Assembly (NCBI RefSeq): GCF_000687475.1
Contig: NC_057320.1
Span: forward strand, 4,092,001 to 4,156,000
Source: Ustilaginoidea virens
Taxonomy: Eukaryota > Ascomycota > Sordariomycetes > Hypocreales > Clavicipitaceae
DNA length: 64,000 bases
Direction: 5' to 3'
Below are positions 46,787 through 56,133 of this stretch, one piece after another (the stretch's first letter is position 1; each line of letters begins with the position of its first letter). The translations under genes were made by a program, and so were the position numbers. Below the pieces are notes generated by a model. That model was not told the DNA's origin. It ran no database searches and saw nothing but the letters and a program-made list of their open reading frames with translations.

Positions 46787-49373
46787 CTATTGTGGAATCC
46801 ATCGGGTTATTTATAATAGATAGTCTCGTTAAGTAGTATATTAAGAAAAGCTATAACGAAGTTATATTAGTGCGTTTCTAGGTTAAAGAAGCATATTAAT
46901 GCTATAAGAAGCCGAAATATATATGCTATAAGCGCTGCTGCCTAGGTATTACGAAGATTATAGGGTTATTAATTACTACGAACGCATAATTATGCCTTAA
47001 AACCGGTGAGATACCTATTTTGGTTCTATTTGTAGGCAAATACCTACTTTAGGTCTAATAGCTTAATCCTAGGGTCGATAGATAAATCATTTCGTTAAAT
47101 AAAATACCTAATCTCCCTATTTGTAATTTTCGAATATTCCTCTTTTGCAGCGGTAATAAATTCCTTACACTTAAGATGCTTCCTAAGCTCCTTTTATATC
47201 GCCGGCTCTTTAGGTATATTTGTGATATATAGTGCCTCTATTATAGCTAAAGGCTTCGCAATAGAGGCTGCGAATATATCGTAAGCTTTTCCTTCGAGTT
47301 TTATAAAGAATATATTATCAAGGGGAGTAATCGGCATAAGTTAATTGTTAGGCTTAAGCGAAAATAGTAGGGACGGTAGTATCGCTTAAGCGATAGCTTC
47401 TTTAGGGTAATCTATAACCTTAAGATTAATTTCTATTGGTTAAGGGGCATTATTAGTAGCTTCATTTTATGCCTTTAGTGCCTATTTAATAATAGGATTA
47501 TTAGTAAAGATATTTTTAATTGAATTCCTAGATAATATAAATTTAAAGTCGTTAATAATAGGTATTTCTTTAATATTACCGATAAGGCTATTTAGGGCCT
47601 CTTTCTATTATTTAGAAATCGGTAAGTAGTATTCATTTTAATAAAATACGGTCTTATCGAATATAATATAGCTAGAATTAAACTAGTAGCTTCTTTTTAA
47701 CGAAGGCACCTAAATTAGGTACTAAGTGGTCGAGATGTAGCCTGCTAAATACCTAATGTAAGCTCTTTAATTAAGCTTTAGACTTTTCTGTAATATCCTA
47801 TTACAAATTATTATAAAAGCCTTATATCTGTAGGCGTGGAGGTAGTGAATTTATAGATAAATATCTACCGGTAGGTGTTTCTAAGCAGGCTTATTTTTAT
47901 AGAGCTAAAGTTGAAGTATTTAAAGAGGTAACTTCTAATTATCGTAAGGTCTTTCTAACTTCCTAGGGCTTCAATTTAGCAAATATATTACTACTTTAGC
48001 TATAATAGGCTATAACTCCTTAGGAAATCCTGCTTATATATTAAGAAGGGCTATTTTCGTTTTTAATACCCCCCTAGAACGTTTAATATAATCATTCTAG
48101 TATTAATAATTAGGGCTCGAATTTCGAATTACAATACCTTTCCGCTTAGCTTCTTCCCGACTATTACTAGTCTAAAGCGCTATTTCGTTATTAGAGATGA
48201 CTATCGCGATCGCTATATTATATAGGCATAAAACTCGATTCTTAAAGATTAGTTAGTATCTAAATAGGTCGGTCTTTCTAGGTATTATAAAAATGCATTT
48301 TATTCCTATAAATCGGCAGGTGAATAATGCTATATATTTATTACTAATAAAAGTAGTAGCTTATGGAAATAAATTAAAGGAAACCATTTTAAAGGGTTCC
48401 TAAGGCATTAAGAGCTTATAAGGTGATTATAATATCTGCTTTACGATTTTTATATTACTATAAACCTTATAATTCGAAGCTTCTTTTTCTTTAGGCATTT
48501 ATAATATATCTTTAAAGATACGATCTATTAAATCTCGACCTAGGTGCCTAAAACAAGTATGCCAGATAATATAAGGCGTTTTCATTAAAGCTTTAGGCTA
48601 GTAGCTATCTCTTCGAGCTAAATAGGCTTCGTTAATAATTAAGGCTTCACTTTAAGCCCTTGTAATAAATTCATCTATAGGCATATTATTTCTACCACTT
48701 TAATAAAGGATGTAGGGCCTCTTATCTACCTAAGAAACTTAAAAAATAACTTCTTATTGATTATTCTCCTATAGGTAAATCTCATCGATTTTATTATTCT
48801 AAAATAATCCTTTATTTCTTATTTTTTTTATAGCGAGAAAATTCGCTACGATCGTTAGATTATATAGAATATTAGTAAAGGTAACGGCCCTTCTATTTTA
48901 TAATATAATTCGAATAGAACTAATACTAAAGACTTTTAAAATACTATTATGAGTATTATAGATAATATGCTCGTCGATATTATAGTTGATATTAGTGAAC
49001 TACTTTATATTGTTGAAAATGTGCGTTAAAGTGCTATTATTGAGTATAATACGAGACTTTAAAAGGCCTGAATCATCTAGGTGAGTTCCTATAGAAAGGA
49101 TAGATATTATGAATACCTTATCTTTCTTTTTTTTTTCTATTGATCTATCTTCTTCCTTATTGTTATTATTATTGCTTTTGCCTTTGCCCTTTTGTTTATC
49201 TTAAAAGGCTTTAAATGTATTTTGCACCTCTTTAGATTCCTTTTTTATTTTTTTATATATAGCTTTCTAGCTTTTCTTGCTGATTTTGCCTTTTAAGTGG
49301 TATAGAGCTATCGATAGATTTAATATCTAATAATTCTTATAATAAGGCCCTTTTACTATATAGGGCTTGCTAT
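46787..49373 (-). pseudogene. Copia element C, RT start, integrase and gag end (broken)
   Basis: Continuation of element C. On the minus strand the integrase is readable at about 47,800-48,620: RHLGRDLIDRIFKDIL, later ISNNEIAL where SDNGxEF is expected, then YIKRSRGVLKTK and GFPKEL.PIIAKVVIYLLN.SP. RT N-terminal sequence lies at 46,787-47,300 and joins across the solo LTR to 30,970. Gag with a decayed zinc knuckle is close to 49,290-49,373 and is cut by the plus-strand B element. Stops are abundant. Confidence 0.72.
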
Positions 49374-50138
49374 TGTTAAAATCCTATAGTAGCCTACTAG
49401 GCTGCTGGCCTTATGCCCTACTGGCCTACTAACCTTCTGGCCCTTATACCGCCTCTTGGACTTATGGTAGTATTACCTTAGGCCTTTGCCTTTTACCTTA
49501 AGGATTTTCAGTGGATTATTTACTGTATATCAAGTAAGGTAGGCCTTGTTGAAAAGGTGTGGCATTGCTAAATTAGCGTGGTTGCCTACTAGCGTGGTGG
49601 CGGCCTACTAGCGTGGTGTGGCATTGCTAAATTAGCGTGGTGGCCTACTAGCGTGGTGGCTAGTCCACTAGTGTGGTGGTTAGTCACTAGCGTGGTGGCT
49701 AGTTACTAGTGCGGTAACTAACTACTAGTGCGGTGGTTAGGGTGGTTGGAAAGGTCGGATATAGCGGGGTTGCTGACGTATCATAGCGAGCATTACGGGG
49801 AGCCCTCTTACTGGCTTCCCTGGATGCCTGGGCCCACCCCTCCTTCGTGTATATATAGGATAGCTTTCCCCCTTCTTTCTAGATAGTAGAAAGGCAGCAC
49901 AATCGAGTCTGTTAATACACTATATGCCTCTTAACTTCTTACCTTCCCTGCGTTTTCTGGTTATCTTATATTTGCCTTGCCTTTACACTTGCCCTGCTTT
50001 ATAGCACTTGTATAGTCTTAGGACTTGGTGAAAAATCTAGTATTTATACTAAGATTAGTTCACAGGTCGCAGACAGTCTTGTGCTATCTAGCTAGCTAGT
50101 AAGGCTCTGCTTTTATAGTGACCTTGAGAATTGCAATA
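49374..50138 (+). repeat. 5' LTR of the plus-strand B element
   Basis: 765 bp, starting TGTTAAAATCC and ending TTGCAATA. Positions 49,570-49,745 are a minisatellite built from CTAGYGTGGTGGYTAGTCA-like units. A CTATATATACACGAAGG-like promoter segment (TATATATAGG at 49,850) is followed by the likely transcript start region. Confidence 0.93.
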
Positions 50139-50156
50139 GGTTATGAGCCCGGGTTC
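50139..50156 (+). other. Primer-binding site matching the anticodon arm of initiator tRNA-Met
   Basis: Directly after the LTR is GGTTATGAGCCCGGGTTC. Its first 12 bases are the complement of GGGCTCATAACC, the anticodon stem-loop of eukaryotic initiator tRNA-Met. Drosophila copia and yeast Ty5 prime from the same internal region of a cleaved (half) initiator tRNA. Confidence 0.8.
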
Positions 50157-50844
50157 TTACTTCTTTGTTTTGACCCTACCTCTTTTGTGTTCACCCCTTG
50201 GTCTCTCTTGCTTATTAGTACTACTAATATAGCTATCCTTTGGTATCCTTAGCTTACCCTTATTACCTTTGGCTTACCCTTTGTTACCTACAGTATTACC
50301 CTGCGGCAATCAACGGCGTACCCCCACGGCAACTTACGGCGTAACCTTACGGCACTCTTAGCGTAACCTTACGTTATTTTCGGCGTAACCTACGGCACCT
50401 ACGGATTTTATAGTGTAATATTCTTTACATTATACCACTATATAACATATTTTCCCCTAGTGCACGACTCTTACTGCACTATACGGCACCTGTTATACTC
50501 TCCCATTTATAGCACTTTTGGTACGGCACTTACGGCACCTACGGCACCTAGCTTCTACGGCATTTACGGCACCTACGGCACTTACGGTACCTTTATATTA
50601 CGGCACCATATAAGCACCTTAAACACCAACGCTATAATACGGACTTGCACAACGCCTACGGCATTTGTGCTTTTATACTGAGACCTACCGCTATATTCTG
50701 CGGTTACCTTTTATAGTAGGCTACTAGCCACTATATTTACTAGCTGTCCAGCTAGTTACTCGACTATTTTGCCAGCTATTTAGCTGGTTATTCATCTGTT
50801 CCTACAGCTATTGGCACCATTTTTAACGACTTTTAACCACTATA
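50157..50844 (+). other. B element 5' leader with TACGGC repeats
   Basis: Untranslated leader before the ATG at 50845. From about 50,310 to 50,670 it is dominated by short repeats of TACGGCAC/CTACGGCAC and GGCGTAACC type. A smaller CCAGCTA/TTAGCTGG repeat occurs at 50,745-50,800. Confidence 0.65.
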
Positions 50845-52386
50845 ATGGCACAGTCTAGGCCTTCCACTTATAAGGCCACTTTGGATTCCAACTCTAAAGC
50901 TGATCTTACTGCACGACTACAGCTAGATATGGACTATATAAAGTCCCAGATGAATACCCTAACTACCCTTATACAAGGCTTAGTTAGTAGGCAAAATAGT
51001 AACGTTCCTACTATTACAATTAGCAAGGAACTAGTAGAGGCTACTAGCCCTACTATCTCCGGTCCTACTAATATGAATAGTAAGGACCCTATAGAGGCTA
51101 CTAGCCCTACTATCCAACCTTCTGCTATTACGACTAGCAAGGACCCTGTAGAGGCTACTAGCCCTACCACCCAACCTTCCGCTACTACGACTAGCGAAGA
51201 CCCTGTAGAGGTTACTAACCCTACTACTCCTACCTTAGATATTAACATTATTAGCGGTATAAAGCACTATGCCGCTAAAGGGGTACTAATTAGAAATCAG
51301 CTTTGGTCAGCAAGCCGTAAATGCATCGGCATTTTTAACTTTGAAAAATACGGCTTTTTCCTTCCACAGAAAGGAATAGACACCCCACTGCTGCATCAAC
51401 CTTGCAGCCATTATACTATTACTAATAGTATATCAGTAGAGGTCCCCAGCCCTACTAACCCTGCTGATTATAGTAATCCTGAGGATACTACTATTACCCC
51501 CGTTCCTACTACTGCGACTAGTAAGGAACCTGTAGAGGCTACTAGCCCTACTACTAACCAGCCCGCTACCACAACTAGTGATGTTCCTGCTATTACAACT
51601 AGTAAGGAACTCGTAGAGGCTACTAGCCCTACCACCCAACCTTCCGCTATTACGACTAGCGAAGACCCCGTAGAGGTTACTAACCCTACTAGCCCTACTC
51701 CTGCCCTTATAGCTGCTGATACAGAATATCAGAAGCTGTTACAATTAGCCGGCATTTGGCATGTACGGCTAGGGCATATAGGTATTCAGCTACTTAAAAA
51801 GACCTATGCTAATACCTACCTAGTCTATCTTCTAAAGAAGAAGGTTGTTACTAAAATAACTTTTATTACCTTTATTCATCAAAATGAAGGTATAGGCCCT
51901 ATTTCTAATGGCCTAGAAGGAGACTTTCATAGAGGGCAAAATACAGGTTCAGAGGGGGTATCTAGCAGAGAACCTGCTATTTTACTGGATGACCTAAAAA
52001 GCATTCCTGACCCTACTAACTCTACTAACCTTACTAGCATTACTAATGCTATACCGGATGACCTGGAAAGCATGCCGGACCCTACTAATGCTACCCCGGA
52101 TGATATTACTAACACTAATGCCACCGTGGATTACCTTCCTAAGTCAGAAGACTTTATAGGCGCCTTTCTAAATAGCGAGCTTTCTGAGACTATTTATATA
52201 GATATTCCTAATGGATTCCTTGAATTTACAGAGAGCTTATTACTAACTGATAGCAAGCTTTGGTCTGATATTCAACAGCAACGGCTACTAACTTTACTTA
52301 AAGAAGCCGGCTTTAATCCCTCTATTAAGCAAGCTATTTTACTAAAGAAGGCCCTATACGGGCTAAAACAAGCACCCCGCGAATAG
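50845..52386 (+). CDS. Internally deleted B-family Copia polyprotein, open 5' part (513 codons)
   Basis: An ATG-started frame of 513 codons ending at a TAG that replaces the Trp of LKQAPREW. It begins with a gag-like helix (MAQSRPSTYKATLDS; about residues 1-55), then Thr/Ser/Pro-rich repeats (KDPVEATSPTTQPSA units), then LDINIISGIKHYAAKGVLI (sequence that lies after the protease in other copies), more of the same repeats, the pre-integrase WHVRLGHIGIQLLKK, a linker, and then RT from DFIGAFLNSELSETIYIDIP to LYGLKQAPRE. Compared with the 59211 copy it lacks gag body, protease, integrase core and the first part of RT, yet the frame is kept across every junction. Whether it is translated is unknown; alone it could not transpose. 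Confidence 0.7.
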   Translation: MAQSRPSTYKATLDSNSKADLTARLQLDMDYIKSQMNTLTTLIQGLVSRQNSNVPTITISKELVEATSPTISGPTNMNSKDPIEATSPTIQPSAITTSKDPVEATSPTTQPSATTTSEDPVEVTNPTTPTLDINIISGIKHYAAKGVLIRNQLWSASRKCIGIFNFEKYGFFLPQKGIDTPLLHQPCSHYTITNSISVEVPSPTNPADYSNPEDTTITPVPTTATSKEPVEATSPTTNQPATTTSDVPAITTSKELVEATSPTTQPSAITTSEDPVEVTNPTSPTPALIAADTEYQKLLQLAGIWHVRLGHIGIQLLKKTYANTYLVYLLKKKVVTKITFITFIHQNEGIGPISNGLEGDFHRGQNTGSEGVSSREPAILLDDLKSIPDPTNSTNLTSITNAIPDDLESMPDPTNATPDDITNTNATVDYLPKSEDFIGAFLNSELSETIYIDIPNGFLEFTESLLLTDSKLWSDIQQQRLLTLLKEAGFNPSIKQAILLKKALYGLKQAPRE

Positions 52387-53454
52387 CAACATCGGCTAAA
52401 AGACCTAATTTCTAATAAAGGCTTTTTACCCTTAGCTTCTAATACTGCCGTCTTTTATAATAAGCAAACCAATACCTTTATCGTTACTTATGTTGACGAT
52501 TGCCTATTAGTTGGTCCAAATATAACTTATATCAACCAGATAAAAAGGAAATTTCATAAGGTCTATACTATAGAAGACCGCGGTCCGGCTTCCTTCTTCC
52601 TAGGCATACAGATTATACAAAATAGGAAGGAAGGTCTATTGTGGCTGCACCAAGCCCAATTTATAGCAGAGGTCCTAGCTAAATTCGGCCTACAGGATAC
52701 TAAACCTTAGCTTATTCCACTTCAACTAGGGATTCCAAATAAATCTAGTGGAAAAGACCTTAGCCCTACTAATCAGAGCCTTTATCAGAGCCTTACTAGC
52801 ACTATAATATGGCTTATGATGATGACTAGGCCCGACCTAGCATTTCCTACCCAATACCTCTCCCGGTTTATATCCAAGACAACTAATATACATCTAAATG
52901 CTGCGAAAGGCAGCTTTAGCTACCTTAAAGGCACTGAGAACCTAGCTATTTACTTTAGTACTACTAAAAGCAACCAACAGCCTATTATAACCGCTTATTC
53001 TGATAGCGATTTTACTGGCTGTAAAGAAACCTCTAAGTCTACTAGAGGCTTCTTAACTACTATTAATAGTAGTCCTATTAGCTGGCGTTCTAAGCGAGCC
53101 TCTTTAGTAGTACTATCTACTTTAAAAGCTGAATCTGATGCATTACTTGAGACTATCTGTAAGGTATAGTGGCTTTCTAACCTTTATAAGGAGCTGGAAA
53201 TCGATATTCTACGCCCTATACCGTTATACTGCGATAATTAGGGCTCCATCTCGAATTCTAATGACCCTAATCAGCATACTCGCACTAAGCATACGCTATT
53301 AAAATTCCGGTATATTAGAGAGCAAGCCCAGCTGGGCTTAGTGAAAATTACCTACTTACCTACTAATGGTATGCCTGCTGACGGCCTTACTAAGCCACTG
53401 CCGGGACCTAAATTTACTAGGTTCCGCGAGTTACTAGGTCTTAGGGCCTGCTAA
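52387..53454 (+). pseudogene. B-family Copia polyprotein, RT and RNase H tail behind stops
   Basis: Same frame as the preceding entry, to TAA at 53452-53454 (870 codons in all). It holds VTYVDDCLLVG (RT active site intact), RPDLAFPTQYLSRF, and RNase H with AYSDSDF, SPISWRSKRASLVVLSTLKAE and MPADGLTKPLPGPKF. Besides the TAG at 52384 there are only three more stops, TAG at 52708, 53167 and 53239, each at a Gln codon. No frameshift is seen, so decay is recent or mild. Confidence 0.85.
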
Positions 53455-53564
53455 CTTATACTAACTTACTAAGGTTTTTCCTATGTTTTTTCCTTAGCAC
53501 TTTTACTGCATTTTTTTTCCCTATCCTTTATACGACGATTAGCTTGCTACTACAGTAGCTAATC

Positions 53565-53572
53565 AGAGGGGG
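53565..53572 (+). other. Polypurine tract of the plus-strand B element
   Basis: AGAGGGGG directly precedes the 3' LTR. Its inverse CCCCCTCT adjoins the LTRs of both minus-strand copies (56134 and 59211), which supports the LTR borders. Confidence 0.85.
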
Positions 53573-54334
53573 TGTTAAAATCCTATAGTAGCCTACTGTT
53601 AAAATCCTATAGTAGCCTACTAGGCTGCTGGCCTAATGCCCTACTAGCTTACTGACCTTCTGGCTCTTATACCGCTTTTTAGACTTACGGTAGTCTTACC
53701 AACCTTAGGCCTTTGCCTTTTACCTTAAGGATTTTCAGTGGATTATTTACTGTATATCAAGTAAGGTAGGCCTTGTTGAAAAGGTGTGGCATTGCTAAAT
53801 TAGCGTGGTGGCCTACTAGCGTGGTGGCGGCCCACTAGTGTGGTGACTAGTCCACTAGTGTGGTGGTTAGTCACTAGTGTGGTGGTTAGTCACTAGCGTG
53901 GTGGCTAATTACTAGTGCGGTGGTTAGGGTGGTTGGAAAGGCTGGATATAGTGGGGCTGCTGACGTATTGTATACGTGGCAAGAGAGTATTACGGGGAGC
54001 TTTCTTACTGGCTACTTTGGATGCCTGGGTCCACCCCTCCTTTGTGTATATATAGGATAGCTTTCCCCCTTCTTTCTAGATAGTAGAAGGGTAGCACAAT
54101 CGAGTCTGTTAATGCACTATATGCCTCTTAACTTCTTACCTTCCCTGCGTTTTCTGGTTATCTTATATTTGCCTTGCCTTTACACTTGCCCTGCTTTATA
54201 GCACTTGTATAGTCTTAGGACTTGGTGAAAAATCTAGTATTATACTAAGATTAGTTCACAGGTCGCAGACAGTCTCGTGCCATCTAGCTAGCTAGTAAGG
54301 CTCTGCTTTTATAGTGACCTTAAGAATTGCAATA
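53573..54334 (+). repeat. 3' LTR of the plus-strand B element with doubled head
   Basis: Starts with two copies of a 24-bp head (TGTTAAAATCCTATAGTAGC...; 53573-53596 and 53597-53620), then continues as a normal LTR to TTGCAATA. The minisatellite part is shorter than in the 5' LTR. Confidence 0.9.
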
Positions 54335-55079
54335 CCTACTAGGCTGCTGGCCTTATGCCCTACTGGCCTACTAACCTTCTGGCCCTTATACCGCCTCTTG
54401 GACTTATGGTAGTATTACCTTAGGCCTTTGCCTTTTACCTTAAGGATTTTCAGTGGATTATTTACTGTATATCAAGTAAGGTAGGCCTTGTTGAAAAGGT
54501 GTGGTATTGCTAAATTAGCGTGGTTGCCTACTAGCGTGGTGGCGGCCTACTATCGTGGTGTGGCATTGCTAAATTAGCGTGGTGGCCTACTAGCGTGGTA
54601 GCTAGTCTACTAGTGTGGTGGTTAGTCACTAGCGTGGTGGCTAGTTACTAGTGCGGTGACTAACTACTAGTGCGGTGGTTAGGGTGGTTGGAAAGGTCGG
54701 ATATAGCGGGGTTGCTGATGTATTATAGCGAGCATTACGGGGAGCCCTCTTACTGGCTTCCCTGGATGCCTGGGCCCACCCCTCCTTTGTGTATATATAG
54801 GATAGCTTTCCCCCTTCTTTCTAGATAGTAGAAGGGCAGCACAATCGAGTCTGTTAATGCACTATATGCCTCTTAACTTCTTACCTTCCCTGCGTTTTCT
54901 GGTTATCTTATATTTGCCTTGCCTTTACACTTGCCCTGCTTTATAGCACTTGTATAGTCTTAGGACTTGGTGAAAAATCTAGTATTATACAAAGATTAGT
55001 TCACAGGTCGCAGACAGTATTGTGCTATCTAGCTAGCTAGTAAGGCTCTGCTTTTATAGTGACCTTGAGAATTGCAATA
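54335..55079 (+). repeat. Third, head-truncated LTR in tandem
   Basis: Begins CCTACTAGGCTGCTGG, missing the first 19 bases of the LTR, and abuts the previous LTR with no spacer. It ends TTGCAATA and is followed by the target duplication GCTAT, so it belongs to the same inserted unit. Confidence 0.9.
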
Positions 55080-55084
55080 GCTAT

Positions 55085-55338
55085 AGTATTTATAGGTCTT
55101 TTTCTCTATCAAAGATAAAGCCGAAGTATTATTAGAAGCGGCTTATAACGAAGGTTTCGTATTATTGGTTATAAATATTATATAACTATTGCTAACCTTC
55201 CCTTTCTCTTCTAGCTCTTATTTCTATTAAATATTTTTAACGGTTATTAGAAAATTGAGATATTTATTTTGTTCTTATGCTTTTACTATTCGATTAAGGA
55301 TTTTATTTTTAAAGGTAGGATATTTTTGATGAAGAGCT
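55085..55338 (-). pseudogene. Copia element C, gag fragment between B insertions
   Basis: About 250 bp of AT-rich sequence unlike the B elements on either side. As the GCTAT duplication joins it to 49,373, it should be the next part of C (gag). I see no clear motif; assignment rests on the junction. Confidence 0.5.
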
Positions 55339-56133
55339 TATTGCAATTTTCAAGGTCACTATAAAAGCAAAGCCTTACTAGCTAGCTAGATGGCACAAGA
55401 CTGTCTACGACCTGTGAACTAATCTTAGTATAAATACTAGATTTTTCACTAAGTCCTAAGACTATACAAGTGCTATAAAGCAGGGCAAGTATAAAGGCAA
55501 GGCAAATATAAGATAACCAGAAACGTAGGGAAGGTGGAAGTTAAGAGGCATGTAGTGCATTAACAGACTCGATTGTGCTGCCCTTCTACTATCTAGAAAG
55601 AAAGGGGAAAGCTATCCTATATATACACAAAGGAGGGGTGGGCCTAGGCATCTAAGGTAGCTAGTAAGAAAGCTCCCCATAATGCTCGCTATGCCACGTA
55701 TATAATACGTCAGCAAACCCACTATATCCGGCCTTTCCAACCACCCTAACTACCGCACTAGTAACTAGCCATTACGCTAGTAGACTAACCACCACGCTAG
55801 TATACTAGCCACCACACTAGTGGACTAGCCACCACACTAGTGGACTAGCCACCACGCTAGTGACTAACCACCACACTAGTAGACTAGCCACCACACTAGT
55901 AGGCCGCCACCACGCTAATAGGCTACCACACTAATTTAGCAATACCACACCTTTTTAATAAGGCCTACATTACTTGATATACAGTAAATAATCCACTAAA
56001 AATCCTTAAGGTAAAAGGCAAAGGCCTAAGGTAAGACTACTATAAGTCCAAAAGGCGGTATAAAGGCCAGAAGGTTAATAGACTAGTAGGGCATTAGGCC
56101 AGTAGCCTAATAGGCTACTATAGGATTTTAACA
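55339..56133 (-). repeat. 3' LTR of B element copy 2 (minus strand)
   Basis: Reverse-oriented B LTR, TATTGCAA at the left, GGATTTTAACA at the right, followed by the inverse polypurine tract CCCCCTCT. The minisatellite lies at about 55,745-55,930. Confidence 0.92.

Larger units (their letters stand above)
49374..55079 (+). mobile_element. Copia family B, plus-strand copy with internal deletions and three LTRs
   Basis: Flanked by the 5-bp duplication GCTAT (49369-49373 and 55080-55084). Layout: LTR 49374-50138, internal 50139-53572, LTR 53573-54334, and directly abutting it a third LTR 54335-55079 that lacks the first 19 bases. The internal part (3.4 kb) is much shorter than in the minus-strand copy starting at 59211. 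It is inserted in the gag region of element C. Confidence 0.9.

Noticed and set aside
49570..49745. CRISPR-like regular repeats
   Set aside because: Units vary, there are no unique spacers, the genome is fungal, and the array recurs within every B LTR.
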